The notes: generated from the letters alone by a model not told the origin. DNA of 64,000 bases from Bacteroidia bacterium (GCA_030425285.1 JAUIAY010000001.1:332963-396962); one strand, 5' to 3'; shown: positions 7,991-17,328, numbered from the stretch's first letter. Program-made: numbers and translations.

Positions 7991-9439
7991 ATGTCGAAGT
8001 ATACAGAAGATGATTTAAGGGAAGAATTAAAAACCAAAGAATACGAATATGGTTTTTATACAGATATTCAATCTGAAACGTTCCCTGTTGGCTTGAATGA
8101 AGATATTGTTAAAGCCATTTCAAAGAAAAAGGAAGAACCAGAATGGATGACCGAATGGCGACTTGAGTCTTTCAAAATTTGGAAGGAGATGGTTGAACCC
8201 GAATGGGCAAATGTCAATTATAAAAAACCAGATTTTCAAGCTATATCTTACTATTCTGCTCCAAATAGCAAACCTAAATATGATAGTTTAGATGAAGTTG
8301 ACCCCGAATTATTGGCAACATTTGACAAACTCGGCATCTCGTTAGATGAGCAAAAGAAATTAACCGGTGTTGCAATGGATGTTGTTGTCGATTCTGTTTC
8401 TGTTGCCACAACATTTAAAAAAACACTTGCTGAAAAAGGTATTATTTTTATGAGCATTTCGGAAGCTATCAAAGAGCATCCAGAATTGGTCAAAAAATAT
8501 ATTGGAACTGTTGTCCCGCAAAAAGACAACTTTTATGCTGCTCTAAATTCAGCCGTTTTTAGTGATGGCTCATTTTGCTACATCCCAAAAGGTGTCAGAT
8601 GTCCAATGGAACTATCCACTTACTTTAGAATCAATCAAGCCGGAACGGGTCAATTCGAAAGAACACTCGTCATTGCCGATGAAGGAAGTTACGTGAGTTA
8701 CCTAGAAGGTTGTACCGCGCCTATGCGAGATGAAAACCAATTACACGCAGCTGTAGTTGAATTGATAGCATTGGATGATGCTGAAATAAAATACTCTACG
8801 GTTCAAAATTGGTATCCTGGAAATGCGGAAGGTAAAGGTGGCGTCTATAACTTTGTAACCAAACGTGGTTTGTGCGAAAAAAACGCCAAGATTTCTTGGA
8901 CGCAAGTTGAAACAGGTTCTGCTGTGACTTGGAAATATCCTAGTTGTGTTCTTAAAGGTGATAATTCAGTAGGTGAATTTTACTCTATTGCTGTCACCAA
9001 CAATTATCAACAAGCTGATACTGGAACCAAAATGATTCATTTGGGCAATAATACCAAATCAACCATTATTTCTAAAGGTATTTCAGCAGGGAAATCACAA
9101 AATAGTTACCGCGGATTGGTACAAGTAAGCTCACGTGCTGAAAATGCTCGTAATTTTTCGCAATGTGATAGTTTGTTAATGGGCAACGAATGTGGTGCCC
9201 ACACATTCCCTTATATAGAAGCAAAAAACAAAACAGCGAAGATAGAACATGAGGCAACTACCAGTAAAATTGGAGAAGATCAAATTTTTTACTGTAACCA
9301 ACGTGGTATTGATACCGAAAAAGCAATTGCTCTTATAGTCAATGGATTTAGTAAGGAAGTATTGAACAAGCTACCTATGGAATTTGCCGTTGAAGCCCAA
9401 AAACTATTGGAAATAAGTTTGGAAGGATCTGTTGGATAA
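7991..9439 (+). CDS. sufB: Fe-S cluster assembly scaffold SufB
   Basis: The 482-residue cytosolic protein is the full-length SufB scaffold subunit of the SufBC2D complex, on which nascent clusters form. Characteristic segments are [23 protein letters not shown] and the C-terminal [19 protein letters not shown], followed by the terminal helices of the SufB/SufD family. It lies 16 bases after the A-type carrier and 12 before a small lipoprotein gene that separates it from sufC. Length and motifs are typical and nothing is missing. Confidence 0.96.
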   Translation: MSKYTEDDLREELKTKEYEYGFYTDIQSETFPVGLNEDIVKAISKKKEEPEWMTEWRLESFKIWKEMVEPEWANVNYKKPDFQAISYYSAPNSKPKYDSLDEVDPELLATFDKLGISLDEQKKLTGVAMDVVVDSVSVATTFKKTLAEKGIIFMSISEAIKEHPELVKKYIGTVVPQKDNFYAALNSAVFSDGSFCYIPKGVRCPMELSTYFRINQAGTGQFERTLVIADEGSYVSYLEGCTAPMRDENQLHAAVVELIALDDAEIKYSTVQNWYPGNAEGKGGVYNFVTKRGLCEKNAKISWTQVETGSAVTWKYPSCVLKGDNSVGEFYSIAVTNNYQQADTGTKMIHLGNNTKSTIISKGISAGKSQNSYRGLVQVSSRAENARNFSQCDSLLMGNECGAHTFPYIEAKNKTAKIEHEATTSKIGEDQIFYCNQRGIDTEKAIALIVNGFSKEVLNKLPMEFAVEAQKLLEISLEGSVG

Positions 9440-9451
9440 AAATTATATATA

Positions 9452-9883
9452 ATGAAAAAAATACTATTGTTACTATTAAGTGTATGTGTCTTAAGCAGCT
9501 GTAAAAACGATACAAAAACTGAAGGTAAAGATGCAAACATCGAGACCATTGATGTCGATAGCCCAGATAGAACTAAGAAGCAAAGTGATGGCTTAACACT
9601 TTTAAAAGGTGAGTTTGTTTACTATGCCGACGCCGCCGTTTTACAAACCCATAGAGATATTTATGCAGTAGTAATTGACGAAAAAATGCACGAACTCGAC
9701 AACATGGCTAAAAAACATAAAAAAGAAGCTACAGACTATGTTACAGTGGCTATTCGTGGTAAAATAACACCGAAACCAGAAAATGAAGAAGGTTGGCCAT
9801 ATAGAGTTGAAATTAAAGAAATTATGGAAGTTGCTCCTTCAAACCCTGAGAGCAATAATGTTGTTAAATTGGAATCAAAATAA
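9452..9883 (+). CDS. Small lipoprotein inside the suf operon
   Basis: The 143-residue protein has a short hydrophobic signal and lipobox (LSSC, Cys17), then a charged linker. A compact domain of about 90 residues follows, with LLKGEFVYYADAAVLQ, YAVVIDEKMHEL and VTVAIRGKITPKPENEEGWPYRVEIKEI. The last strands (a conserved RGKI...PYRVEI pattern) suggest a small beta-barrel or OB-like fold, but I do not recognise a named family. It lies 12 bases after sufB and three before sufC, so it must be co-transcribed with the cytosolic assembly machinery although the product is predicted to be in the envelope. No metal-binding cysteines occur in the mature domain apart from the lipidated one. Confidence 0.75.
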   Translation: MKKILLLLLSVCVLSSCKNDTKTEGKDANIETIDVDSPDRTKKQSDGLTLLKGEFVYYADAAVLQTHRDIYAVVIDEKMHELDNMAKKHKKEATDYVTVAIRGKITPKPENEEGWPYRVEIKEIMEVAPSNPESNNVVKLESK

Positions 9884-9886
9884 ACT

Positions 9887-10639
9887 ATGTTAAAGATCAA
9901 TAACTTACACGCAAGTGTTGAAGATAAAGCCATATTAAAAGGCATTAATTTAGAAGTTAAGCCTGGTGAGGTTCATGCTATCATGGGACCCAATGGTTCA
10001 GGTAAAAGTACCTTGGCATCTGTTATAGCTGGCAAAGAAGAATATGAGGTTGAAGAAGGCGAAATTCTTTTGGAAGGTGAAAACATTGATGAGTTAGCTG
10101 CCGAAGAAAGAGCCCATAAAGGCATCTTTTTATCATTTCAATATCCTGTTGAAATACCTGGTGTTTCTGTAACAAATTTCATGAAAACGGCCATTAACGA
10201 AACCCGTAAAGCAAAAGGCTTGGATGATATGCCTGCCAATGAAATGCTTAAACTTATTAGAGAGAAGTCTGATTTATTGGAAATAGATAAAAAGTTTTTA
10301 TCGCGTTCCTTAAACGAAGGGTTTTCAGGTGGTGAGAAAAAGCGTAATGAGATTTTCCAAATGGCTATGTTGGAACCTAAATTGGCCATCCTTGACGAAA
10401 CCGATTCCGGGTTGGATATTGATGCTTTAAGAATAGTTGCCAATGGTGTCAACAAGTTAAAAAGCAAGGACAATGCTGTGATAGTTATAACGCACTACCA
10501 AAGATTGCTGGATTATATCGTTCCTGATTTTGTTCATGTTTTACACAATGGAAAAATTGTAAAATCTGGACCTAAAGAGTTAGCTCACGAGCTTGAAGAA
10601 AAAGGGTACGATTGGATAAAAGAAGAAGTTGGTGCATAG
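9887..10639 (+). CDS. sufC: Fe-S assembly ATPase SufC
   Basis: The 250-residue ABC-type ATPase powers the SufBC2D scaffold. It has Walker [10 protein letters not shown] (34-42), the signature region SGGEKKRNE (about 147-155), Walker [13 protein letters not shown], and a switch histidine in [12 protein letters not shown]. SufC is soluble and differs from transporter ATPases by the ETDSGLD sequence, which is present here. The gene is three bases after the small lipoprotein gene, and sufD follows after a 61-base spacer containing short repeats of an ACTGAAT-like sequence. Confidence 0.96.
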   Translation: MLKINNLHASVEDKAILKGINLEVKPGEVHAIMGPNGSGKSTLASVIAGKEEYEVEEGEILLEGENIDELAAEERAHKGIFLSFQYPVEIPGVSVTNFMKTAINETRKAKGLDDMPANEMLKLIREKSDLLEIDKKFLSRSLNEGFSGGEKKRNEIFQMAMLEPKLAILDETDSGLDIDALRIVANGVNKLKSKDNAVIVITHYQRLLDYIVPDFVHVLHNGKIVKSGPKELAHELEEKGYDWIKEEVGA

Positions 10640-10700
10640 CACCAGTAACCAGTTACAGAAAACAGTCTATTGACTGAATACTGAATTGAATACTGACAAA

Positions 10701-12014
10701 ATGGATTTAAAAGACAAAATAGTTTCCTCATATTTAGCTTTCGAAGATCATCTAGATGATATTTCACCGCTTCATGATATTCGAAATGAAGCTATTAAAA
10801 TTTTTGAAGAAAAAGGCTTCCCAACAAAAAAAGAGGAAGCTTGGAAATACACATCGTTAAATAGCCTATTAAAACACAACTATAGTTTATTTCCAAAACA
10901 TGAAAATGCCATTGAGTATAAAGATATCAAGCCATATCTTATCCATGATATTGATAGTTATAAAATCATCTTTATTGACGGAAAATACTCTTCCCATTTA
11001 TCTGAAACAACCCATGACGGTCTGGATGTATGTTTAATGTCTGCCGCACTGACTAAACCCAAATACCGTTTGGTCATAGAAAACTATTTCAACAAAGTAG
11101 CTACAAAAGACAGCTTGTCTTCTTTAAATACAGCTTTTTCTTGTGAAGGTGCTTACATTCATATTCCAAAAAACAAATTGGTTGAAAAGCCTATTCAAAT
11201 AGTCCACTTTTCAACAGGTAATGAAGCTGCTTTAATGCTACAACCTCGCAACTTAATTGTTGTTGGGGAAAACTCGCATGTGCAAATCATTGAACGTCAT
11301 CAAAGTTTAACTGAAAATCCTGTGTTTACCAATTCGGTAACTGAAGTTTTTGCTGCTAAACGTGCCATCGTAGACTATTACAAGGTTCAAAACGATAAAG
11401 AAACTGCCTCTTTAATTGATAATACCTTTATCAGTCAAAAACAGGAAAGTCATTGTTCAGTTCATACCTTCTCATTTGGAGGAAAATTAACCCGAAACAA
11501 TTTGAACTTTTTCCAAAATGGAGAGCGTATTGATTCTACTTTAAAAGGAGTGACTATCATAGGAAATAAACAGCATGTTGATCACAATACTTTAGTACAT
11601 CATATAGAACCTAATTGTGAAAGTCATCAGGATTACAAAGGTATTTTTGGGGACAATGCAACTGGCGTTTTTAATGGTCGTGTCATAGTTAATAAAGAAG
11701 CACAAAAAACCAATGCCTTTCAAGCAAACAACAATATTTTAGTAAGCGACAAGGCTTCCATCAATACCAAACCGCAATTAGAGATTTTTGCTGATGATGT
11801 CAAGTGTTCTCACGGTTGTACTATTGGTCAATTGGATGAAAGTGCCATGTTCTACATGCGCTCACGAGGTATTCCTAAAAAGGAAGCAAAGGCTTTACTA
11901 ATGTATGCATTTAGCAACAATGTTTTGAGTTCTGTGAAAATTCCTGAAATCAAGCAACGTATTACCAAAATTATTGCGAACAAATTAGGTGTCAATATTG
12001 GTTTTGACTTGTAG
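10701..12014 (+). CDS. sufD: Fe-S cluster assembly protein SufD
   Basis: The 437-residue protein is the SufD partner of SufB in the SufBC2D scaffold. It shows the SufB/SufD right-handed beta-helix region and the C-terminal core with DVKCSHGCTIGQLDESAMFYMRSRG. Cys and His in KCSHGC are the conserved residues of the SufB-SufD interface. I chose ATG at 10701 (MDLKDKIVSS) because the open frame extends five codons further only through a TTG at 10686. The next gene, sufS, begins four bases after the stop. The N-terminal helical part (VTTKKEEAWKYTSL-like) is typical. Confidence 0.94.
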   Translation: MDLKDKIVSSYLAFEDHLDDISPLHDIRNEAIKIFEEKGFPTKKEEAWKYTSLNSLLKHNYSLFPKHENAIEYKDIKPYLIHDIDSYKIIFIDGKYSSHLSETTHDGLDVCLMSAALTKPKYRLVIENYFNKVATKDSLSSLNTAFSCEGAYIHIPKNKLVEKPIQIVHFSTGNEAALMLQPRNLIVVGENSHVQIIERHQSLTENPVFTNSVTEVFAAKRAIVDYYKVQNDKETASLIDNTFISQKQESHCSVHTFSFGGKLTRNNLNFFQNGERIDSTLKGVTIIGNKQHVDHNTLVHHIEPNCESHQDYKGIFGDNATGVFNGRVIVNKEAQKTNAFQANNNILVSDKASINTKPQLEIFADDVKCSHGCTIGQLDESAMFYMRSRGIPKKEAKALLMYAFSNNVLSSVKIPEIKQRITKIIANKLGVNIGFDL

Positions 12015-12017
12015 TTT

Positions 12018-13232
12018 ATGTTTGATACAATAAAGATACGTAAAGACTTTCCCATACTTTCAAGAGAGGTAAATGGTGAACCTTTAGTGTATTTAGACAA
12101 TGCAGCCACCTCTCAAACTCCAAGACAAGTTATTGATTGTATTGTCGACTATTATTCTAACTACAATGCTAACATTCATAGAGGAGTTCATACATTAAGT
12201 CAAGAGGCTACCGACAAATACGAAGCTGCCAGACAAACCATCCAAAAACATTTCAATGCCCAAAAAGCGCATGAAATTATTTTTACATCAGGAACAACCC
12301 ACGGAATAAATTTAGTCGCTAATGGATTTTCATCGCTATTAAAAAAAAGGGATGAAATTATTGTTTCGGCTTTAGAGCATCACAGCAATATTGTGCCTTG
12401 GCAAATGCTCTGTGAGCACACAGGAGCAGTTCTAAAAGTCATTCCAATGAACCAAGATGGTGAGTTGGTTATGTCAGAATTTGACAAGCTATTATCTCAA
12501 AACACCAAATTGGTATTTGTTAATCATATTTCAAATGCTCTAGGAACCATTAACCCAATTGAGGTTATCATTGAAAAAGCACATCAAGTTGATGCTGCGG
12601 TTTTAGTTGATGGTGCTCAAGCTTGTCCGCATATTAAACCAGATGTTCAGGCTTTAGACGTTGATTTTTATGTGGCTTCGGCTCATAAAATGTGTGGTCC
12701 AACTGGAGTTGGTATACTTTACGGAAAAGAAAAATGGCTAAATCTGTTACCTCCATATCAAGGTGGTGGAGAAATGATTGCTGAAGTCACTTTTGAAAAA
12801 ACAACTTATGCCGATTTACCTCATAAATTCGAAGCTGGAACACCAAATATTTGCGGAGGTATTGCATTTGGTGCGGCTATTGATTATATGAACACTATTG
12901 GTTTTGATGCTATTGCTAACTACGAGCATGAGCTACTTGAGTATGCTACAGAAAAGTTACTCGCTATCGATGGGCTTAAAATTTATGGAACTTCAAAACA
13001 TAAAACATCCGTTATTTCTTTTAATTTAGAAGGTATTCATCCTTATGATGTAGGTACTATTTTAGATAAAATGGGTATAGCAGTGCGAACAGGTCATCAT
13101 TGTGCGCAACCAATCATGGACTACTTTAAAATACCAGGAACAGTTAGAGCTTCTTTTGCATTTTACAACACTAAAAATGAAATAGATAAGTTGGCTGAAG
13201 GTGTCAAAAAAGCAAAAATGATGCTGTCTTAA
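12018..13232 (+). CDS. sufS: Cysteine desulfurase SufS
   Basis: The 404-residue PLP enzyme releases sulfur from cysteine as an enzyme persulfide. The PLP-binding lysine is Lys224 in SAHKMCGPTG. The persulfide cysteine is Cys362 in RTGHHCAQP, the short-loop class II (SufS) context rather than the IscS loop. LEHHSNIVPW and GTTHGIN are standard family motifs. It is co-transcribed with sufD (three-base gap), and its activator SufE lies two genes downstream. Confidence 0.95.
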   Translation: MFDTIKIRKDFPILSREVNGEPLVYLDNAATSQTPRQVIDCIVDYYSNYNANIHRGVHTLSQEATDKYEAARQTIQKHFNAQKAHEIIFTSGTTHGINLVANGFSSLLKKRDEIIVSALEHHSNIVPWQMLCEHTGAVLKVIPMNQDGELVMSEFDKLLSQNTKLVFVNHISNALGTINPIEVIIEKAHQVDAAVLVDGAQACPHIKPDVQALDVDFYVASAHKMCGPTGVGILYGKEKWLNLLPPYQGGGEMIAEVTFEKTTYADLPHKFEAGTPNICGGIAFGAAIDYMNTIGFDAIANYEHELLEYATEKLLAIDGLKIYGTSKHKTSVISFNLEGIHPYDVGTILDKMGIAVRTGHHCAQPIMDYFKIPGTVRASFAFYNTKNEIDKLAEGVKKAKMMLS

Positions 13233-13280
13233 TAACTTTGGCTTCTTTTTTGTATTCTTAAAAGTACTAAATATTTTTTT

Positions 13281-14057
13281 ATGAAAATCACGACTTTTTA
13301 CCTTGTAATCTGTTCATTACTGACTTGCACTAGCACCAAGACCGCTAAAACTCTAAAAACCCAAACTATGCATTTGTCTGGAACCTACTCCATTATTACC
13401 CTGAACGGTGAAACTAATTTAATTAGTGAACTATCGTTAACTTTTAATGACAGTACAAAACAGGTTTCAGGATATTCCGGTTGCAATCGTTTTTCTGGGT
13501 CTTATGAAGTCTCTGAAGATTCATTAAAATTAGGACCTTTAGCATCAACGCGAAGAGCTTGTATGCCAAAATACAATAATATAGAAACCCGAATGTTAGA
13601 AACACTCTCTAAAATCAACGCTTTTTCCTTTCATGAGGGCAACTTGGTTTTAAAACACGATAGCTCTAATCTCATAACTGCAAAGAAAATCACAACAAGA
13701 CTATCGGAATATAGTATTAATTATAGTGCATTAACTAGAGGTTCTTATTTAAATTACACTATAGAAAAGGGCAAGATATTCTCACAAAACCAAAGAGGTG
13801 CCAAGCCTGTTGAAAAATTCATTTCTGATGAAGAACGTGTATTGTTAGAAAAAGCTATTCAGTCTATTGACTTAAACAGCTTGAATGAACTTGAGCCTCC
13901 AACAAAAGCATTTCAATATGATGGTGCTTTGGCAGCAACCTTAAGTATTACCCATAATGGAACACAATATAAAACACCAGTTTTTGACCACGGCTCTCCT
14001 AATGCTGCAATTAAAGATTTGGTTGGTATTGTTCTTGAAATAGCCCAAAGGAAGTAG
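13281..14057 (+). CDS. META-domain lipoprotein
   Basis: The 258-residue lipoprotein has a signal and lipobox (SLLTC, Cys16). A META/HslJ-like domain occupies about residues 30-125 and contains the hallmark GYSGCNRFSGSY and TRRACMP. HslJ-type proteins are envelope proteins linked to stress or novobiocin resistance, and their mechanism is unknown. The C-terminal half (about 135-255) is a second beta-rich module with ISDEERVLLEKAIQSIDL. It lies 48 bases after sufS and just before sufE. A TAACTTTG -7-like box at 13233-13240 could give it a separate promoter. It is the second lipoprotein embedded in the suf cluster. Confidence 0.8.
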   Translation: MKITTFYLVICSLLTCTSTKTAKTLKTQTMHLSGTYSIITLNGETNLISELSLTFNDSTKQVSGYSGCNRFSGSYEVSEDSLKLGPLASTRRACMPKYNNIETRMLETLSKINAFSFHEGNLVLKHDSSNLITAKKITTRLSEYSINYSALTRGSYLNYTIEKGKIFSQNQRGAKPVEKFISDEERVLLEKAIQSIDLNSLNELEPPTKAFQYDGALAATLSITHNGTQYKTPVFDHGSPNAAIKDLVGIVLEIAQRK

Positions 14058-14064
14058 GTAAATA

Positions 14065-14096
14065 ATTGATTAAGAGTTATTCTTATTGTATTTTTG
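14065..14096 (+). promoter_or_regulatory. Promoter of sufE (-33 and -7 boxes)
   Basis: ATTG at 14065-14068, then a 20-base spacer, then TATTTTTG at 14089-14096 matches the TTTG-N19-21-TAnnTTTG consensus of Bacteroidota, with one mismatch in the upstream box. The box covers the TTG at 14094, which therefore cannot be the translation start of the gene that follows. Confidence 0.6.
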
Positions 14097-14111
14097 CATA
14101 AAAGAAAGACT

Positions 14112-14534
14112 GTGACAATACAAGAGATACAAAACGAGATTATAGACGAATTTTCAATGTTTGATGATTGGGAAGAACGTTACCAATACATGATAGATTT
14201 AGGTAAAACACTTCCACTGATTGATGCACAATACAAAACCGAAGATTACATCATTAAAGGTTGCCAAAGTAAAGTTTGGGTGCATGCCGATTTGGAAAAT
14301 GACAAAGTCGTTTTTACAGCTGATAGCGATGCGATTATTACCAAAGGTATTATTGCTATTTTAATTCGAGTATTCTCAAACCAACATCCAAAAGACATCA
14401 TAGAAGCCAATACTGATTTTATAGATGAGATTGGATTAAAAGAACATTTATCACCTACAAGAGCCAATGGTTTAGTAAGTATGATAAAGCAATTAAAAAT
14501 GTATGCTGTTGCATACCAAACACAATTAAGTTAA
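14112..14534 (+). CDS. sufE: Sulfur transfer protein SufE
   Basis: The 140-residue SufE-family protein accepts the persulfide from SufS. The acceptor cysteine is Cys51 in IKGCQSKVWV. The N-terminal FSMFDDWEERYQYMIDLG and the central AIITKGIIAILIRVFSNQ are typical of the fold. The open frame begins at a TTG at 14094 that lies inside a -7 promoter box. I therefore place the start at the GTG at 14112 (MTIQEIQNEI), preceded by AAGAAAGA. Its own promoter suggests that sufE and the DUF59 gene can be expressed apart from sufBCDS. Confidence 0.92.
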   Translation: MTIQEIQNEIIDEFSMFDDWEERYQYMIDLGKTLPLIDAQYKTEDYIIKGCQSKVWVHADLENDKVVFTADSDAIITKGIIAILIRVFSNQHPKDIIEANTDFIDEIGLKEHLSPTRANGLVSMIKQLKMYAVAYQTQLS

Positions 14535-14535
14535 A

Positions 14536-14859
14536 ATGGAAACCACAATAGATACAAACGCTTTAGGCGAAAAAATAGTAAAGGTTTTAAAAACTATTTA
14601 TGACCCAGAAATTCCAGTAGATATTTATGAACTAGGTTTAATTTATGATGTTTTTGTAAATGAGGATTATGATGTAAAAATCTTAATGACACTAACAACA
14701 CCTAATTGCCCTGTTGCTGAAACATTGCCTTTAGAGGTTGAAGAAAAAGTAAAATCTTTAGACGAAGTAAAATCTGCTGAAGTAGAAATTACTTTTGATC
14801 CGCCTTGGAGTCAAGATTTAATGAGCGAAGAAGCCAAGTTAGAACTTGGTATGCTTTAA
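14536..14859 (+). CDS. MIP18/DUF59-family Fe-S assembly protein
   Basis: The 107-residue protein is a DUF59 (MIP18/PaaD-like) domain with the core YDPEIPVDIYELGLIYDV and LTTPNCPVAETLP, which includes the family's conserved cysteine. A C-terminal VEITFDPPWSQDLMSEEAK completes it. DUF59 proteins such as SufT act in Fe-S cluster maturation or delivery. The gene starts one base after the sufE stop, consistent with that role. Symbols in use differ (sufT, paaD-like) and I leave it unnamed. Confidence 0.88.
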   Translation: METTIDTNALGEKIVKVLKTIYDPEIPVDIYELGLIYDVFVNEDYDVKILMTLTTPNCPVAETLPLEVEEKVKSLDEVKSAEVEITFDPPWSQDLMSEEAKLELGML

Positions 14860-14872
14860 TAAGGTTTTATAA

Positions 14873-16708
14873 ATGCCAAGACGTACGCCTACTTCATTAA
14901 AAGACGATAAAAAAACTAATCTTAAGTCGTCTTTTAATGCGCTTGTTTACATTCCTAGGTTTTTTATAGAAATCTGGAACGTCAATAAAAAGCTATTCTT
15001 AATATCTGCCTTTTGCAGATTAATTGGCGCATTGCTTCCTGTTATCATTTTATGGGTTGGAAAACTCATTATAGATGAAATTATTCTACAAACCTCATTA
15101 GAGGTTACAGATTACACCCAACTTTGGACGTATGTTGCTGTTGAATTCACCCTAGTTATTTTATCAGATTTGGTAAGTCGTGCTATTTCATTAACTGATG
15201 GTTTACTTGGCGATGAATATAATATTGCAACTTCGGTTACTATTATAAAAAAGACCAATCAAATTAACATTAGCTTGTTAGAAGATGCCGATTTTTACGA
15301 TAAGCTAGAACGTGCCAGAACTCAAACCACAGGTCGTGTTGGTCTTATGTCTAACGTGTTAGGACAAGCACAAAGCGCCATTTCTATTGCAACACTTGTG
15401 GCAGGTTTAATTTATTTTGAACCGTATTTAATCATCTTGTTGGTGTTGAGTATAATTCCGTCGTTTATTAACGAAGTTCGCTTTAGTCAACAGCAATATT
15501 CATTGGCTAGAAGCTGGACAGCAGAACGCAGAGAATTAGATTACTTACGATTTATTGGTGCCAATGATAAAACAGCAAAAGAAATAAAGCTTTTTGGACT
15601 TACAGATTTTGTTGTAAATCGGTTTAAAAACCTTTCAGAAGAATACTATAAACTCAACAAAACCCTTGCTATAAAACGTTCGGCTTTAGGTTTTGTGTTT
15701 AACGTTTTGGGTTCATTAAGTTATTATGGTGCTTATGTGTTTATCATTTATCGTGTGCTTTCTGGCGCTATTACACTAGGTGAACTTACGTTTCTTTCTG
15801 GGTCTTTTAATAGGCTTATGAAAAACCTTCAAGACTTCTTTTCAAAATTCACACGTATTTCTGAAAGTGCTTTATACCTTAAAGATTATTTTGATTTCGT
15901 TGATATTTCTGTAGCTTCAAAAACCAAAGAAGATGTACCATTACCAAAACAGATTAAACAAGGTTTTGAGTTTAAAGACGTGCGTTTTTCGTATCCAGGT
16001 TCTGAAGTTGAAATATTGAAAGGCATTTCGTTTACATTACAAGCTGCCGAAAAACTAGCGTTTGTCGGTCAAAATGGTGCTGGAAAAACCACATTAACCA
16101 AACTGTTATTACGTTTTTACGAACCAACTTCTGGAGAAATTTTATTAGATGGTATTAATATAAATCGCTTTAATAAAGCCAAATACCAAGAGTTTTTTGG
16201 AGTGATTTTTCAAGATTTCTTTAAGTATGAATTTACTGTAAAAGAAAACATTGCTATTGGTGATATTGACGAACTAAACAATCAAGAAAAAATTGAAAAT
16301 GCTGCTGAATTAAGTTTAGCAAACGATGTGATTTCAGAGCTAAAACACGGTTACAACCAACAATTAGGAAAACGTTTTGTAAACGGCATGGAACTTTCTG
16401 GCGGACAATGGCAAAAAGTAGCTTTAGCAAGAGCGTATATGAAAAATGCCGAAGTAATGATTCTAGACGAACCTACATCAGCACTTGATGCCAAAGCTGA
16501 AAGTGATGTGTTCACAAGGTTTATTGGACTTACCGAAGGAAAAACAAGCATTATTATTTCGCATAGATTTAGTACAGTTAGACAAGCCGATAGAATTTTG
16601 GTTCTAGAAGAAGGTCGTGTTCTTGAAATAGGAACTCATGAAGCGTTAATGGCAAACAAATCGTTATATGCTGAATTATTTACACTTCAGGCTGAAGGTT
16701 ATCAATAG
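14873..16708 (+). CDS. ABC exporter, fused permease and ATPase
   Basis: The 611-residue half-transporter has an N-terminal membrane domain of about six helices (roughly residues 40-330). The C-terminal nucleotide-binding domain has Walker A GQNGAGKTT (about 398-406), signature LSGGQWQKVALARA (about 507) and Walker B VMILDEPTSALD (about 527). The transmembrane part (KKTNQINISLLEDADFYDKLERA) matches a subgroup of lipid or peptide exporters that lack further defining motifs. It must dimerise to work, and the substrate is unknown. It follows the SUF genes by 13 bases, so it may be on the same transcript, but a functional link to Fe-S assembly is not shown. Confidence 0.85.
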   Translation: MPRRTPTSLKDDKKTNLKSSFNALVYIPRFFIEIWNVNKKLFLISAFCRLIGALLPVIILWVGKLIIDEIILQTSLEVTDYTQLWTYVAVEFTLVILSDLVSRAISLTDGLLGDEYNIATSVTIIKKTNQINISLLEDADFYDKLERARTQTTGRVGLMSNVLGQAQSAISIATLVAGLIYFEPYLIILLVLSIIPSFINEVRFSQQQYSLARSWTAERRELDYLRFIGANDKTAKEIKLFGLTDFVVNRFKNLSEEYYKLNKTLAIKRSALGFVFNVLGSLSYYGAYVFIIYRVLSGAITLGELTFLSGSFNRLMKNLQDFFSKFTRISESALYLKDYFDFVDISVASKTKEDVPLPKQIKQGFEFKDVRFSYPGSEVEILKGISFTLQAAEKLAFVGQNGAGKTTLTKLLLRFYEPTSGEILLDGININRFNKAKYQEFFGVIFQDFFKYEFTVKENIAIGDIDELNNQEKIENAAELSLANDVISELKHGYNQQLGKRFVNGMELSGGQWQKVALARAYMKNAEVMILDEPTSALDAKAESDVFTRFIGLTEGKTSIIISHRFSTVRQADRILVLEEGRVLEIGTHEALMANKSLYAELFTLQAEGYQ

Positions 16709-16725
16709 CTTTCAACATATTAAAC

Positions 16726-16740
16726 ACTCGATTATCGAGT
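16726..16740. repeat. Perfect inverted repeat ahead of DUF2480 gene
   Basis: ACTCGAT, one T, ATCGAGT forms a perfect 7-bp inverted repeat. It occupies the place where a -33 box would be expected relative to TATCTTTG at 16750. It could be a regulator site, but repeats this short occur by chance several times in a window of this size, so support is weak. There is no T-run, so it is not a terminator. Confidence 0.3.
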
Positions 16741-16749
16741 AAAACAATT

Positions 16750-16757
16750 TATCTTTG
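16750..16757 (+). promoter_or_regulatory. -7 promoter box of DUF2480 gene
   Basis: TATCTTTG matches TAnnTTTG and ends four bases before the ATG at 16762, the same geometry as at the left edge. A leaderless or nearly leaderless mRNA is predicted. Confidence 0.5.
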
Positions 16758-16761
16758 TAGT

Positions 16762-17268
16762 ATGGCAGAAGAAATTATAAATAGAGTCGCTAATAGTAAA
16801 CTTGTTACTATAGATTTGGAAGACTACTATCCAAAAGGGCAGCGCGTGTTATTTGATATAAAAGACTGGTTGTTTCAAGAACTTATTTTAAAAGAATCTG
16901 ATTTTAGAACTTTTGTTAAGGAGCACGATTGGTCTCAATATCAAGATCAATATGTTGCTATTACCTGTTCTACTGACGCCATTATTCCTGCTTGGGCATT
17001 TATGTTAGTGTCCATCGCACTGAAACCTTATGCCAAATACAACATCACTGGAAATTTAGAAGATTTGGAAACCGCATTATATCATGACATCATAGAAGAA
17101 CTGAATCTAACAGATTACGAAGACAAGCCTGTAATTATAAAGGGTTGTTCTAAAAAACCCGTTCCTCTTGCTGCTTACAGCATGATTACCAACAAACTAA
17201 AACCTGTTGCTAAATCAATTATGTTTGGCGAAGCTTGTTCAAATGTGCCATTATTTAAAAGAAAGTAG
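16762..17268 (+). CDS. DUF2480 family protein
   Basis: The 168-residue soluble protein has no signal peptide or membrane segment. It matches my memory of DUF2480, a family found mainly in Bacteroidota and of unknown function. Features are an N-terminal NRVANSKLVTIDLEDYYPKGQR, a central QYQDQYVAITCSTDAIIPAWAFML and a C-terminal IIKGCSKKPVPLAAY. The last resembles the persulfide-acceptor context IKGCQSK of SufE, but I see no other SufE feature. In this group of bacteria the gene often follows the SUF cluster, so a role near Fe-S or sulfur metabolism is conceivable but unproven. Confidence 0.8.
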   Translation: MAEEIINRVANSKLVTIDLEDYYPKGQRVLFDIKDWLFQELILKESDFRTFVKEHDWSQYQDQYVAITCSTDAIIPAWAFMLVSIALKPYAKYNITGNLEDLETALYHDIIEELNLTDYEDKPVIIKGCSKKPVPLAAYSMITNKLKPVAKSIMFGEACSNVPLFKRK

Positions 17269-17276
17269 TATTTTTG
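17269..17276 (+). promoter_or_regulatory. -7 promoter box of DUF3078 gene
   Basis: TATTTTTG matches TAnnTTTG. It lies 52 bases before the ATG at 17329 and just after the DUF2480 stop. The predicted leader would contain the long palindrome at 17291-17313. Confidence 0.5.
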
Positions 17277-17290
17277 CTTTGTTATTAATC

Positions 17291-17313
17291 TAATTATAGG
17301 TTACCTATAATTA
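17291..17313. repeat. Perfect 23-base palindrome in the leader of DUF3078 gene
   Basis: TAATTATAGGT (17291-17301), one T, then ACCTATAATTA (17303-17313) are perfect 11-bp inverted arms. It lies between the -7 box and the start codon. It could be an operator for a dimeric repressor or an mRNA hairpin. There is no following T-run, so it is not a terminator. Confidence 0.6.
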
Positions 17314-17328
17314 ATCCATTTTATTCTT

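Noticed and set aside
10686..10700. TTG start of sufD at 10686.
   Set aside because: The ATG at 10701 gives a normal SufD N-terminus, and the extra five codons come from a spacer with short repeats.
16726..16740. Inverted repeat before DUF2480 gene as a strong regulator site.
   Set aside because: Seven matched pairs are expected several times by chance in an AT-rich 64-kb window, so it is listed only as a weak feature.
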